Positions 35,478 to 44,870 are shown, counted from the first letter of the stretch. The stretch: DNA of 64,000 bases from Ruegeria lacuscaerulensis (GCF_013031245.1 NZ_WPZL01000006.1:62001-126000); one strand, 5' to 3'. The notes: generated by a model not told the origin, from the sequence alone. Numbers and translations are program-made.

Positions 35478-36340
35478 CGCTTTAAACTGGCCCGCGCGGC
35501 GATGACCGCGCCGCCGGTGATCAACACCGCCGCGATCGCCAGCCCCCAGGACGGGGCGGCGATCCCGGCCACAACCAGAGCCAACGTAGACAGTAAGGGT
35601 GCCGCATAGGATGCTGTGCCCAGTATCTGAATGTCACCCTGCTTGACCCCGATATCCCAGACATAAAACGCCAGCCCCACCGGCCCTAACCCCAGCGCAG
35701 CGATTGAAGCCCAGCCAAGGGCGCTGTCGGGCCAGACAGTGTCTTCAACCGCCAGATGCAGTATCGCGGATGCGATGGCTGTCGCGATGCAGAACACAGC
35801 GACTGAACTGGTCGGCGTATCCCCCAGACGGCGGGAAAAAACCGAATATCCCGACCATGTCAGCGCACAGAGAAACGCCAGGGCGTATCCCGGCATGTGG
35901 TCGGCCTGAAACCCGGCGCTGCCACCCCCGGCGATGATCACTGCTGCCCCGGTAAAGCCAAGGCACGCACCGATCAGGTGCCCTATACGCAGGTGCTCAC
36001 CCGGTAAAAGCCCGGAAAACAGCACGATCAGCAAGGGCCAGAGATAGGCGATCAACCCGGCCTCAGCCGCCGGAGCCATTCGCAGGGCCGAGAAGTATAA
36101 TGCGTGATAGCCGAACAGCCCGACGGTGCCGAACAGGTAGGTGGTCCAGCGCACTGCGCGCAATTGGCCCAGCCTTCCATTGGCCCACGTCCAGACCAGC
36201 CCCAGAGTGCCTCCAATCGAAAAGCAGATGGCGTTCAGCAGCAAGGGTGGCGTGGGCGTCGACCCAACGGTGAAGAGGGCCAGCAAAGACCACAGCAGGA
36301 CTGCCACAAACCCGATGACCGTTGCGCGAGTTTTAGTCAT
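35474..36340 (-). CDS. DMT/EamA-family exporter, YddG-like
   Basis: This 288-residue inner-membrane protein has ten hydrophobic helices in two EamA repeats, with LFGYHALYFSALRMAPAAEA and AYLWPLLIVLFSGLLPGE in the first. The pattern is like YddG, an amino-acid or aromatic exporter. Its start overlaps the LysR gene by four bases, so the regulator and exporter are co-expressed. Confidence 0.9.
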   Translation of the reverse strand: MTKTRATVIGFVAVLLWSLLALFTVGSTPTPPLLLNAICFSIGGTLGLVWTWANGRLGQLRAVRWTTYLFGTVGLFGYHALYFSALRMAPAAEAGLIAYLWPLLIVLFSGLLPGEHLRIGHLIGACLGFTGAAVIIAGGGSAGFQADHMPGYALAFLCALTWSGYSVFSRRLGDTPTSSVAVFCIATAIASAILHLAVEDTVWPDSALGWASIAALGLGPVGLAFYVWDIGVKQGDIQILGTASYAAPLLSTLALVVAGIAAPSWGLAIAAVLITGGAVIAARASLKR

Positions 36341-37284
36341 AGAGGCGGGACTTCTTCTACCGGGATGATTTCGAATTCGTCCGATATATGCGCGGTTTTT
36401 TCAATCTCTGTCATGAACCAGTCGCGAAATGCCGCGATCTGAGGGCGGTTTTCAGCGCCGGGAAGGCAAAGGAACCGGAACCGCCCGTGGGTTTCGATCG
36501 CCACTTTGAACGGCGCAACCAGTCGGCCTTCGGTCAGGTCTTTGATGATCATCGCGCGACGGCCCAGCACCACGCCGACGCCAGCGACGGCGGCGTCAAT
36601 CGCGTGATCGGCGTTTGAGAAATGCGCGCCATGTGAAGGCGCGAATTCGATACCCACGGCCCGAAACCAGGTGGGCCAGTCACTGGGCGGCTGAAGGAAC
36701 GCAATCGAGTCATCAAAGATCAGCGGCGCATCTCTCAGGCTTTCGGGCGTCGGGTACTGCTCGGCCAGCTCAGGTGTCATCACCGGGGTCAGCCATTCCT
36801 TGCGAACGGGCAGAGAGTACAGCCCTTCATCGCCGCCATAGCCGAACCGGATGGCAACATCGACGTCGTCGCGTTCCAGATCCATGATCCGCAGCGTGGC
36901 CGAAAACTTGAGGTCAATCTCTGGATGCGCCCGAGCAAACTCATAAAGGCGCGGGGCCAGCCATTTGGCGGTCAGCGCGGGTCCGGCCGTCACTGTCAGG
37001 CTGGTGTCGTTGTCCTGCCGTCGCGCCGCCTGCCACGCGGCCTGCAAGGCAGCAAACCCCTCGGCCGCGCCTGGGGCAAGGGCACGCCCGGTCTCGGTCA
37101 GCTCCACGGCCCGGTTCAGACGGCGGAACAGGGGGCGGCCCAGGTGTTCCTCCAACGATTTGATCTGAAAGGACAGCGCCGCCGGAGTGACGTGCAGTTC
37201 ATCCGCCGCCTTGGCAAAGGACATGTGCCGTGCAGCAGCATCGAAGGCGCGCAAAGCGGTAAGAGGGGGAAGCACGTTGCTCAT
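36337..37284 (-). CDS. LysR-family transcriptional regulator, GcvA-like
   Basis: This 315-residue protein has the N-terminal winged helix (LTALRAFDAAARHMSFAKAA, then ELHVTPAALSFQIKSLEEHL) and a substrate-binding domain. LTALRAFDAAARHMSF and TPAALSFQIKSLE are typical of GcvA-like members. It probably regulates the exporter gene translated right after it and perhaps the divergent 36-residue ORF; the ligand is unknown. Confidence 0.94.
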   Translation of the reverse strand: MSNVLPPLTALRAFDAAARHMSFAKAADELHVTPAALSFQIKSLEEHLGRPLFRRLNRAVELTETGRALAPGAAEGFAALQAAWQAARRQDNDTSLTVTAGPALTAKWLAPRLYEFARAHPEIDLKFSATLRIMDLERDDVDVAIRFGYGGDEGLYSLPVRKEWLTPVMTPELAEQYPTPESLRDAPLIFDDSIAFLQPPSDWPTWFRAVGIEFAPSHGAHFSNADHAIDAAVAGVGVVLGRRAMIIKDLTEGRLVAPFKVAIETHGRFRFLCLPGAENRPQIAAFRDWFMTEIEKTAHISDEFEIIPVEEVPPL

Positions 37285-37395
37285 AGCGTCAAGAAATTCT
37301 TAACCGAAACCCGAAGAAAGCTCGTTTGTCAGCCACAAACCTAAGGCGCATATTTGGTTCAAGTCAAATAAAACTGAATTGAGGGGATATCCGCC

Positions 37396-37506
37396 ATGAT
37401 TGAGGTCTCGACAAACCCGGCAATGGTCCGCGCCTTTCGGCGTGCGCATCTGGAGCGGTCTCGCGCTGTCAACAATGCCCTGAAATGGCTGTTCGGTTCC
37501 CGCTGA
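37396..37506 (+). CDS. Possible 36-residue basic small protein
   Basis: The frame reads MIEVSTNPAMVRAFRRAHLE followed by a second basic, amphipathic part ending WLFGSR. It has GAGGGG ten bases before the ATG, stands divergent from the LysR gene, and a strong hairpin with a T-run begins about 30 bases after the stop. Arg-rich helices of this kind occur in small RNA- or membrane-associated proteins, but no family is identified. Existence is supported by layout only. Confidence 0.6.
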   Translation: MIEVSTNPAMVRAFRRAHLERSRAVNNALKWLFGSR

Positions 37507-37532
37507 ACGCAGCGCGCGCGTTCTTACGGGAT

Positions 37533-37570
37533 AAAAAAGGGCCGGCCCGTAAGGACCGGCCCGTTTTCTT
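37533..37570. terminator. Hairpin terminator between the small ORF and phaB
   Basis: GGGCCGG (37539-37545) pairs with CCGGCCC (37556-37562) around a ten-base loop. On the plus strand GTTTTCTT follows and on the minus strand a CTTTTTTA run follows, so it can end transcripts from both the 36-residue ORF and phaB. Confidence 0.8.
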
Positions 37571-37584
37571 GCTCTCTGCCGGAA

Positions 37585-38307
37585 TCAGACGAAGAACTGC
37601 GCCCCGTTGGCCGAAATGGTCGAGCCATTGATGAACTGGGAATCGTCAGACGCCAGGAATGCCACGCAGCGCGCGATTTCCTCGGGCTCACCCAGACGAC
37701 CGGCCGGGATTTGGCCGATGATGGATTCCCGCACTTTTTCCGGTACGGCCATGACCATCTCGGTCGCGATGTAGCCGGGGCAGATCGCATTCGCGGTGAT
37801 ACCGGCGCGCGCGCCTTCCTGCGCCAGAGATTTCACGATACCCAGATCGCCCGCCTTGGTCGCGGCATAGTTCACCTGCGCGAACTGGCCCTTCTGACCG
37901 TTGATCGAGCTGATGACGATCACGCGGCCGAACTTGCGTTCGCGCATGCCGGACCACACGGGGTGGACGGTGTTGAACACACCGGTCAGGTTCGTGTCGA
38001 TCACCTGATGCCACTGCTCCGGGGTCATCTTATGGAAGGGCGCGTCGCGGGTGATGCCCGCGTTGGCCACCACGATGTCGATCGGACCAACCTCGGCCTC
38101 GACCTTTTCAATACCCGCTTTGGATTCGTCGTAATCGGCCACGTTCCACTTATAGGTGGCAATGCCGGTTTCCTCGGTGAACTTTGCAGCGGCTTCATCA
38201 TTGCCTGCATAAGTGGCCGCAACATTGTAACCTTCGGCCTTAAGCGCCTTGGAAATTGCTGCGCCGATGCCGCGAGAGCCGCCGGTGACGAGTGCTGTAC
38301 GTGCCAT
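37585..38307 (-). CDS. phaB: Acetoacetyl-CoA reductase
   Basis: PhaB reduces acetoacetyl-CoA to (R)-3-hydroxybutyryl-CoA with NADPH, the monomer step of polyhydroxybutyrate synthesis. This 240-residue short-chain dehydrogenase has the nucleotide loop TGGSRGIGAAISKALKAEG and the Ser-Tyr-Lys triad (SSINGQKGQFAQVNYAATKAG). The N-terminal MARTALVTGG and ending GSTISANGAQFF are typical. RBS GGAGG stands before ATG. It lies downstream of phaA but has its own candidate PhaR site and is separated by a terminator. Confidence 0.96.
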   Translation of the reverse strand: MARTALVTGGSRGIGAAISKALKAEGYNVAATYAGNDEAAAKFTEETGIATYKWNVADYDESKAGIEKVEAEVGPIDIVVANAGITRDAPFHKMTPEQWHQVIDTNLTGVFNTVHPVWSGMRERKFGRVIVISSINGQKGQFAQVNYAATKAGDLGIVKSLAQEGARAGITANAICPGYIATEMVMAVPEKVRESIIGQIPAGRLGEPEEIARCVAFLASDDSQFINGSTISANGAQFFV

Positions 38308-38360
38308 TTAGGAATCCTCCAAATTTAGTCGTCTTGGTAATTCTGTTACTCTGAGAGAGA

Positions 38361-38371
38361 TTGCTGCGCAA
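38361..38371 (-). promoter_or_regulatory. Candidate PhaR binding site upstream of phaB
   Basis: TTGC-TGC-GCAA is a perfect inverted repeat with a three-base centre, 54 bases upstream of the phaB ATG. PhaR, the polyhydroxyalkanoate repressor of Rhodobacterales and Paracoccus, binds TGC-rich palindromes of the form CTGC-N3/4-GCAG. The match is by form; binding is inferred. Confidence 0.5.
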
Positions 38372-38440
38372 TATCGTTTCGCGATCGATTGTGTCTTTCT
38401 GTCCGGCGATATTGTCGCATCTAAGGGATAAGACCCAATT

Positions 38441-38470
38441 GTAACAAAAGGGCGCCCGAGGGGCGCCCCT
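38441..38470 (-). terminator. Rho-independent terminator after phaA
   Basis: Two copies of the self-complementary GGGCGCCC (38450-38457 and 38461-38468) separated by three bases form a GC-rich stem; on the minus strand TTTTGTTAC follows directly. It sits 23 bases after the phaA stop and before phaB, so most phaA transcripts should end here. Confidence 0.8.
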
Positions 38471-38492
38471 GTTTATTTAGCTGTCAAAGCAC

Positions 38493-39668
38493 TTAGTCGC
38501 GCTCCACACACAGGGCGACGCCCATGCCGCCACCGATGCAGAGGGTCGCCAGACCCTTCTTCGCGTCGCGACGCTTCATTTCGAACAGCAGTGTGTTCAA
38601 AACGCGGCAGCCGGATGCGCCGATCGGGTGACCGATTGCGATAGCACCGCCGTTCACGTTCACGATCGACGGGTCCCAACCCATGTCCTTGTTCACGGCA
38701 CAAGCCTGCGCGGCAAAGGCTTCGTTGGCCTCGACCAGATCCAGATCGTCAACCGACCAGCCTGCTTTCTCCAGCGCCTTGCGCGAGGCGTAGATCGGAC
38801 CAACGCCCATGATCGACGGGTCCAGACCGGCAGTTGCATAGGACGCGATGCGGGCCAGAGGTTCAATCCCGCGCTTCTCGGCGTTTTCGGCCGACATCAG
38901 CAATGTGGCGGCCGCGCCGTCATTCAGGCCCGAGGCGTTCGCGGCGGTAACCGAACCGTCCTTGGTGAAGGCCGGGCGCAGCTTGGCCATGGCTTCCATG
39001 GTTGCGCCGTGGCGGATGTATTCGTCGCTGTCCATCACGATGTCGCCCTTGCGGGTCTTGATGGTGAAGGGCGTGATTTCATCGGCGAACTTGCCTGCCT
39101 TTTGCGCGGCTTCAGCCTTGTTCTGCGACGCAACGGCGAATTCATCCTGCTGATCGCGGCTGATCTGCCATTTTTCGGCGACGTTCTCGGCGGTCTGACC
39201 CATGTGATAGCCGTTGAACGCATCCCACAGACCATCGCGGATCATTGTGTCGATGTATTTCATGTCGCCCATTTTGTGACCGGCGCGCAAGGCGGCGGCG
39301 TGGGGCGAAAGAGTCATGTTTTCCTGTCCGCCGGCTGCAACGATCTCGGCATCGCCCAGCTGAATGTGCTGTGCGCCCAATGCAACGGCCCGCAGACCCG
39401 AGCCACAGACCTGGTTAATGCCCCAGGCCGCGCTTTCCTGCGGCAGGCCAGCATTGATATGCGCCTGACGCGCCGGGTTCTGACCCTGAGCGGCCGTCAG
39501 AACCTGACCCATGATGGTTTCGCTGACCTCGCCTTTATCGACTCCTGCGCGTTCGACAACTGCTTCGAGGACGGCAGCGCCCAGATCATGTGCGGGTGTG
39601 TTTGCAAACGAGCCGCCAAAGCTGCCGACGCCGGTACGTGCTGCGGATGCGATTACTACGTTGGTCAT
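38493..39668 (-). CDS. phaA: Acetyl-CoA acetyltransferase (beta-ketothiolase)
   Basis: PhaA condenses two acetyl-CoA to acetoacetyl-CoA, the first step toward polyhydroxybutyrate. The 391-residue thiolase has the acylated Cys in [14 protein letters not shown], the histidine region [10 protein letters not shown] and the second Cys in [15 protein letters not shown]. phaB follows on the same strand beyond a terminator. A candidate PhaR site stands about 120 bases upstream of the ATG. No synthase (phaC) gene is in the window. Confidence 0.97.
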   Translation of the reverse strand: MTNVVIASAARTGVGSFGGSFANTPAHDLGAAVLEAVVERAGVDKGEVSETIMGQVLTAAQGQNPARQAHINAGLPQESAAWGINQVCGSGLRAVALGAQHIQLGDAEIVAAGGQENMTLSPHAAALRAGHKMGDMKYIDTMIRDGLWDAFNGYHMGQTAENVAEKWQISRDQQDEFAVASQNKAEAAQKAGKFADEITPFTIKTRKGDIVMDSDEYIRHGATMEAMAKLRPAFTKDGSVTAANASGLNDGAAATLLMSAENAEKRGIEPLARIASYATAGLDPSIMGVGPIYASRKALEKAGWSVDDLDLVEANEAFAAQACAVNKDMGWDPSIVNVNGGAIAIGHPIGASGCRVLNTLLFEMKRRDAKKGLATLCIGGGMGVALCVERD

Positions 39669-39790
39669 ATAGACAATCCTTTACCATCAAGGTCCTGTGG
39701 GAACCATCATGGCGCAGACCGCAGAAGCATGGCCTCTGCGAACGAGCGCCCCTTGATCCCCCGCTCCAACTGTACATGGCATAGCGTAAC

Positions 39791-39804
39791 GCTGCACTTG
39801 CAGC
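39791..39804 (-). promoter_or_regulatory. Candidate PhaR binding site upstream of phaA
   Basis: GCTGC-ACTT-GCAGC is a perfect inverted repeat containing CTGC-N4-GCAG, the described PhaR core form, 123 bases upstream of the phaA start in an otherwise gene-free 181-base gap. No experiment is available; a second related site precedes phaB. Confidence 0.6.
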
Positions 39805-39849
39805 AACGGTCAGCTTGTCTCAGGCGTCATGAGGCCGGAATTTCCGCGC

Positions 39850-40683
39850 TTAGCTGCCGGTTTGTCTGATTGTTGCGTCCTTCCACGGGGCTGAAACGGT
39901 GGGTGCGCCGAATAAAAAGCCCTGCAAACAGTCCACACCACTGGCGACCAGAAATTCGGCATCCTGCTTTGTCTCGACCGATTCGGCTGTTACCAGAATT
40001 TCGAATTCCCGCGCCACCGCAACCAGGGCGCGAACCAGGGCCTGGTTGTCCGGGTTGTCGCTGACGCCACGGATGAACTGCCCGTCGATCTTGGCGGCGT
40101 CGAACAAAAACTCGCGAAAATGACGGAAACTGAAATTGCTGGCACCAAAGTCATCCAGAGCAAAGGCGATGCCGCGGGGCTGCAGCCGGTCCATGAAATC
40201 AATCACCAGTTCAGGAACCGTCATGGCGGAGCTTTCCGAGATTTCCAGGATCAGCCTTTCACCAATACTGTCATCTTTTTTCAGAAACCGCTCAAGCACA
40301 CGCGACCATCGGGCGAATCCGATCGAGCGTGCTGACATATTGATGGACAGACGAATGCCCGGGTTTCTGGCCAGTGTTCGCAACCCCATCTCAAGTGCAA
40401 CGCAATCCAGCTCTCGACCGATTGGCGTGTTTTCCAGTTGCGGCATGAAGTCCCGCGCGGGGATAACCCGACCGGTTTCGTCGAGCACCCGAATGAACCC
40501 CTCATAAAATGCCACACCCTGCGGAGGATGGGCCTGCATGACCGGTTGAAACGCCAGCTTGCACTGCTTGTGCTTCACCGCCTCGGTCGCCATCTGAACC
40601 GTTGATGTATCGCGGGAAGTGACCGCCGCGTTCAGCGGGCTTTCCGCCCCTTCAGGCATATCTGCCAGTTTCTTGTCCTGCAT
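39850..40683 (-). CDS. EAL-domain cyclic-di-GMP phosphodiesterase-like protein
   Basis: This 277-residue protein is a nearly bare EAL domain after a short N-terminus. The signature EAL reads EGF (FYEGFIR), but the other metal and catalytic positions are kept: SINMSA, LEISES, FALDDFGAS, AAKIDGQFIRG, TAESVET and CLQGFLFG. It could hydrolyse c-di-GMP in the cytoplasm; the changed signature makes reduced activity or a sensing role possible. No GGDEF or sensory domain is attached. Confidence 0.88.
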   Translation of the reverse strand: MQDKKLADMPEGAESPLNAAVTSRDTSTVQMATEAVKHKQCKLAFQPVMQAHPPQGVAFYEGFIRVLDETGRVIPARDFMPQLENTPIGRELDCVALEMGLRTLARNPGIRLSINMSARSIGFARWSRVLERFLKKDDSIGERLILEISESSAMTVPELVIDFMDRLQPRGIAFALDDFGASNFSFRHFREFLFDAAKIDGQFIRGVSDNPDNQALVRALVAVAREFEILVTAESVETKQDAEFLVASGVDCLQGFLFGAPTVSAPWKDATIRQTGS

Positions 40684-40779
40684 GACTCTGCCATTTCCCC
40701 TGAACGCTCCGGTCAGGAGGTGATTTCAGGGCAAACTTATGAATCTGCGGTTAAAGAGATCAATTAACTTTGGTTCGTC

Positions 40780-40968
40780 TCAGCGCACGGTATCCCACAC
40801 GCGGCCCAAATGGATCGCCGCGCCAATCACGGCGCCCGTGAAACCGAGAACCAACATGGCGAAGCCCAGTGCAATGACACCGGTCGCGCCACCGGCGAGC
40901 GCGGTCAGCATAGCCAGTATCAGGCCCGTCAGGCCCAGAATGGTGGATAGGGTTGTCAAACGGGACAT
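40780..40968 (-). CDS. Small two-helix membrane protein, unknown
   Basis: This 62-residue protein is almost all hydrophobic: residues 7-26 and 31-55 form two helices rich in Gly, Ala and Leu, ending in HLGRVWDTVR. GGAGACC precedes the ATG at a good distance. No family is recognised; it may be a small membrane partner. It stands alone between the EAL and sterol-desaturase genes. Confidence 0.65.
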   Translation of the reverse strand: MSRLTTLSTILGLTGLILAMLTALAGGATGVIALGFAMLVLGFTGAVIGAAIHLGRVWDTVR

Positions 40969-41058
40969 ATGGGTCTCCGGCTACTCACAAAACGCACATT
41001 TTCTGAATATGGAATGTGAGATTTCGCTTTCAAGGAAAGCGGCGCAGGATCGGCGAAA

Positions 41059-42030
41059 TCAGGCCTGTTTTACTTTGGTGTCGGGCATTTCTGCCACAAA
41101 TTGCTCAAATCCGGGTGTCCCGCGATCTTCGGGGTGGCGAGCCAGGTGCTTGGTTTTGATCTGTTCGGAATTGTCCCGGCTACCGTCATGGCTGTATCCC
41201 GGTGGGGCAAAGCAGTAGGCCAGCCTTTCGCGTAAAGTCAGCCCCGGCTGAGTCGCGTCACGCCAGATGCTGACCCATTCATGAAACGCAACGCGCAGCG
41301 GGTTGAACGTGCCGATATTGTGGACCAGTCCGAAATCCACGCGGTCGTCTTCCTGTTCGGGAACAAAGGTGCCGAACATCTTGTCCCAGATGATGAAGAC
41401 ACCGGCATAGTTGCAGTCCAGATAGCGCGCATTGCGGCCATGATGGGCGCGGTGGTGGCTCGGGGTGTTCATGACCGCTTCGAACCAGCGGGGCATTTTG
41501 CCAATGGCCTCGGTGTGGATCCAGAACTGGTAGATCAGATTCAGACCACCGCAGAACAGCACCATCGCGGGATGGAACCCCAACAGGATCAGCGGGGCAC
41601 GGACGACCATCATGAAGGTGAACGTATAGGTCCAGGTCTGGCGCAGCGCAGTGGTCAGGTTGTAATGCTGCGAACTGTGATGGTTCACATGGCTGGCCCA
41701 GACCCATCGGATACGGTGCCCAAACCGGTGCACCCAGTAATAGCGCAGGTCATCCAATACAAAGCACAGGATGATCACCGGGATCGAGGTGCCCAGGTTC
41801 AGTGGCGTGATCTGCCACAGCCACATGAAAAACGCATAGGCAATGAACCCCAGCAAAAAGCCCGAGGCGATGTTACCAGCCCCCATGATCAGCGACGTGA
41901 CCGCATCCCGTGTTTCATAACGTCCGCCCTTGCCCTTGATGGCGATCCACAGAAACTCGGCCAGAATGGCGGCAATGAAGAATGGAACGGCCCATTGAAC
42001 GGCGTCCGGAAAATTCACTTGGTCGGTCAT
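41059..42030 (-). CDS. Sterol desaturase/fatty-acid hydroxylase family protein
   Basis: This 323-residue integral membrane protein has the di-iron histidine boxes HRFGH, HVNHH and HRAHH among about four hydrophobic segments. The superfamily uses O2 to hydroxylate or desaturate lipids such as fatty acids, ornithine lipids or carotenoids; the substrate is unknown. Its start overlaps the upstream unknown gene by four bases, and a third small gene lies 60 bases further up. Confidence 0.92.
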   Translation of the reverse strand: MTDQVNFPDAVQWAVPFFIAAILAEFLWIAIKGKGGRYETRDAVTSLIMGAGNIASGFLLGFIAYAFFMWLWQITPLNLGTSIPVIILCFVLDDLRYYWVHRFGHRIRWVWASHVNHHSSQHYNLTTALRQTWTYTFTFMMVVRAPLILLGFHPAMVLFCGGLNLIYQFWIHTEAIGKMPRWFEAVMNTPSHHRAHHGRNARYLDCNYAGVFIIWDKMFGTFVPEQEDDRVDFGLVHNIGTFNPLRVAFHEWVSIWRDATQPGLTLRERLAYCFAPPGYSHDGSRDNSEQIKTKHLARHPEDRGTPGFEQFVAEMPDTKVKQA

Positions 42031-42413
42031 GCAGGGTCCATCAGATGTTGCCAGTGCGGACGTTCGAATTCGTCCAGACGGATGATGACTTTGGGCGTGC
42101 TGAAGTCATGGAACTGAACCTCGAACCCTTCGGGGTGCTCTAGCCAGTCGAAATCCAGCAGGTGTCGCGCCACGGTATCGGCCCCGAAGGACCAGAGCAG
42201 CCCGTTGCCGGTTTCGGTGCGGATCAGTGCCGAGCGCCTGTCATGGGCAATCGTGATATCGATGATGTCATCGTCAGGCGCATGGCGCAGCCATTCCGAC
42301 CGTACGCTTTCCGGAGTCAGCGCGCGGATGCGTGACTTGCCCGTCAGGTGCAGCAATACCGTTATTCCGACGATGCCCCCGACCACCAGAACCAATAGAA
42401 TTTCAAGCGGCAT
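42027..42413 (-). CDS. Unknown protein with N-terminal membrane helix
   Basis: This 128-residue protein has one N-terminal helix (EILLVLVVGGIVGITVLLHL) and a soluble remainder containing APDDDIIDITIAHDRRSALI and FEVQFHDFSTPKVII. No family is recognised. ATG at 42413 has GGGAGG five bases upstream; an earlier in-frame start at 42440 is less likely. It overlaps the hydroxylase gene (ATGA), which suggests a shared lipid-modification role. Confidence 0.78.
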   Translation of the reverse strand: MPLEILLVLVVGGIVGITVLLHLTGKSRIRALTPESVRSEWLRHAPDDDIIDITIAHDRRSALIRTETGNGLLWSFGADTVARHLLDFDWLEHPEGFEVQFHDFSTPKVIIRLDEFERPHWQHLMDPA

Positions 42414-42473
42414 TCCATCCTCCCGCCCGGCAGAGTGCAAAGCGGCACAGAAACTGTCAAAGGTGGCGTGGCG

Positions 42474-42803
42474 TCAGCCTGTCTCCAGAGTTTCCGGAAT
42501 CTCGTGTTGAACGACCCGTTCGACAAATGGCACCAGGCCGTCGGGACCGGATGCCCTGTCTTTAAGATGGATGCAAATATCCGGTCTGAGCGCGGCGATG
42601 ATGCCCACCATTTCGCCACGTATCTTGTCGTCCAGACCCGCGCCCATGATCGCGCACGCGATACGGGGCTCAGCTTCCAGTTGGCGCCGGACCTCATCCT
42701 GATCATGCGCACCCAGCCATTGTATCGGCATGTGATCCAGGCGCTGCGCCACGTCACCGATCACGTTTGGTAGTTTACCAATCAACAAAACTACCGGTTT
42801 CAT
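42474..42803 (-). CDS. Unknown protein with a receiver-like alpha/beta pattern
   Basis: This 109-residue protein begins MKPVVLLIGKLPNVIGDVAQ and continues with alternating strands and helices (CAIMGAGLDD, LRPDICIHLKD, LVPFVERVV), like a small Rossmann or receiver-type domain but without the phosphoacceptor Asp pattern I would expect. ATG at 42803 has GGGAGAG upstream. It lies 60 bases before the membrane-protein gene on the same strand. The fold suggestion is weak. Confidence 0.7.
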   Translation of the reverse strand: MKPVVLLIGKLPNVIGDVAQRLDHMPIQWLGAHDQDEVRRQLEAEPRIACAIMGAGLDDKIRGEMVGIIAALRPDICIHLKDRASGPDGLVPFVERVVQHEIPETLETG

Positions 42804-42893
42804 TGCACTCTCCCTTCGTTCTGGTTGCACACGAAAACCGGCCCGTTGAGGCCGCTTTCAGTCTAGCACAGAAAAACGGGAAAGGCGCAAACC

Positions 42894-43460
42894 CTAGCTT
42901 TCAGCGCCAACCAACGTCGAGATAATTGCCTTGGCACTGTCCGAATTCCACTCGGCATCGCCGATCAGGCGGGCGATTTCATTGCCGTCCGGATCCAGAA
43001 TAACCGTGATCGGCAGGGCAATGACGCCCAATTCCCGAGCAACCGCCGAACTGGGGTCCTGATGGCGCGGCAGGTTATCAATGCCGTTTTCGTCGAAGAA
43101 CTTCTTGATCCCCGCAGGTGTATTGCGCCCGGTGGCCAGGGTCAGAACCTCAAACTTGTCGCCGCCGAACTCTTCCTGCAGCTCGGCGATCTGCGGCATT
43201 TCCTTGCGGCACGGTGCGCACCAGGTGGCCCAAAAGTTCAGCAGAACGTATTTGCCCTTGTAATCTTCCAGCGTCGCCACGCCGCCATCATCCTCCAGCT
43301 GAAACTCGACCGCAGCGACGGGTTTCGGCTCTTTATGCAGGATCAGTCGTTTCAGTGTACCGTCACGCAGCGGGCCCAGAGTTTCGGCATCCGTGGCCAA
43401 AGCCGCGTTTGCACCCAGCGCTAGGGCCATATAAAGGGGGATCAGACGAATTAGGCGCAT
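42894..43460 (-). CDS. TlpA-like periplasmic thioredoxin
   Basis: This 188-residue protein has a signal peptide or anchor ([20 protein letters not shown]) and a thioredoxin fold with [15 protein letters not shown] (Cys-x-x-Cys) and the cis-Pro strand ALPITVILD. TlpA-type proteins reduce disulfides in the periplasm, often for cytochrome oxidase or cytochrome c assembly. It diverges from argH by 21 bases. Confidence 0.93.
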   Translation of the reverse strand: MRLIRLIPLYMALALGANAALATDAETLGPLRDGTLKRLILHKEPKPVAAVEFQLEDDGGVATLEDYKGKYVLLNFWATWCAPCRKEMPQIAELQEEFGGDKFEVLTLATGRNTPAGIKKFFDENGIDNLPRHQDPSSAVARELGVIALPITVILDPDGNEIARLIGDAEWNSDSAKAIISTLVGAES

Positions 43461-43481
43461 ATCAACTCCGGGTTTTCTTAC

Positions 43482-44870
43482 ATGACCGATCAATCCTCGA
43501 ACCAGATGTGGGGCGGCCGCTTTGCCGCCGGTCCAGACGCGATCATGGAGGCAATCAATGCCTCGATCGGGTTCGATCAGCGGATGGCAGCCCAGGACAT
43601 CGCAGGCTCGCGCGCCCATGCCGCCATGCTCGCGGCCACGGGTGTCATAACTGATAGTGATGCGCGGGCCATTCGGGAAGGGCTGCTCACCGTTTTGTCA
43701 GAAATCCAGAACGGCGAATTTCAGTTCTCGACCGCGCTGGAAGACATCCACATGAATGTCGAGGCGCGGCTGAAAGAGGTGATTGGCGAGCCCGCAGGCC
43801 GTTTGCATACTGGTCGTTCGCGGAATGATCAGGTGGCGACCGATTTCAAACTCTGGGTCCGTGATCAGCTGGATGCGGCAGAAACTGGGTTGCTGGCCCT
43901 GATCCGCGCGCTTTTGGCGCAGGCCGAGGCGGGGGCCGATTGGGTCATGCCGGGCTTTACTCACCTGCAAACTGCGCAGCCGGTGACATGGGGCCACCAC
44001 ATGATGGCTTATGTCGAGATGTTTGGCCGCGACCTGAGCCGTGTTCGCGATGCCCGCGCGCGGATGAACGAATCCCCTCTGGGTGCTGCGGCGCTGGCTG
44101 GGACGTCCTTCCCCATCGACCGCCAGATGACGGCCGAGGCGCTGGGCTTTGACCGCCCTGCCGCCAACTCGCTGGACGCGGTCAGTGACCGTGATTTCGC
44201 GCTGGAGTTCCTGTCCACCGCATCAATCTGCGCCGTCCACCTGTCGCGCTTTGCCGAAGAACTGGTGATCTGGTCCTCGGCCCAGTTCCGGTTTGTGACT
44301 CTGTCGGACCGGTTCTCGACCGGCTCGTCGATCATGCCGCAGAAGAAGAACCCCGATGCGGCCGAGCTGATCCGCGCCAAGGTGGGGCGCATCTATGGCG
44401 CGAATACTGCGCTGATGATGGTGATGAAGGGCCTGCCGCTGGCCTATTCCAAGGACATGCAGGAAGATAAGGAACAGGTCTTTGACGCGGCCGACAACTG
44501 GATGCTGGCGCTGGCGGCTATGGAAGGCATGGTCAAGGACATGACCGCCAACCGCGACAGCCTTGCCGTCGCCGCAGGATCGGGTTTCTCGACGGCGACC
44601 GATCTGGCGGACTGGCTGGTGCGCGTTCTGGGCCTGCCGTTCCGTGATGCGCACCATGTCACCGGATCGCTGGTGGCTAAGGCCGAGGGCAAAGATTGCG
44701 ACCTGCCCGACCTGACCCTGGACGACATGAAATCGGTCCACGCCGATATTACCAAGGATGTCTATTCTGTCCTCGGCGTCGAAAATTCGGTAAACTCACG
44801 CCAGTCCTATGGTGGCACGGCCCCCGATCAGGTCCGCGCCCAGATTGAGCGATGGAAGGCGTTGGTGTGA
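43482..44870 (+). CDS. argH: Argininosuccinate lyase
   Basis: ArgH cleaves argininosuccinate into arginine and fumarate, the last arginine step. The 462-residue protein has MWGGRF at the N-terminus, [14 protein letters not shown], and the signature [16 protein letters not shown]. It is followed with a one-base overlap by a tiny lipoprotein gene, then a second, then lysA. Confidence 0.97.
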   Translation: MTDQSSNQMWGGRFAAGPDAIMEAINASIGFDQRMAAQDIAGSRAHAAMLAATGVITDSDARAIREGLLTVLSEIQNGEFQFSTALEDIHMNVEARLKEVIGEPAGRLHTGRSRNDQVATDFKLWVRDQLDAAETGLLALIRALLAQAEAGADWVMPGFTHLQTAQPVTWGHHMMAYVEMFGRDLSRVRDARARMNESPLGAAALAGTSFPIDRQMTAEALGFDRPAANSLDAVSDRDFALEFLSTASICAVHLSRFAEELVIWSSAQFRFVTLSDRFSTGSSIMPQKKNPDAAELIRAKVGRIYGANTALMMVMKGLPLAYSKDMQEDKEQVFDAADNWMLALAAMEGMVKDMTANRDSLAVAAGSGFSTATDLADWLVRVLGLPFRDAHHVTGSLVAKAEGKDCDLPDLTLDDMKSVHADITKDVYSVLGVENSVNSRQSYGGTAPDQVRAQIERWKALV

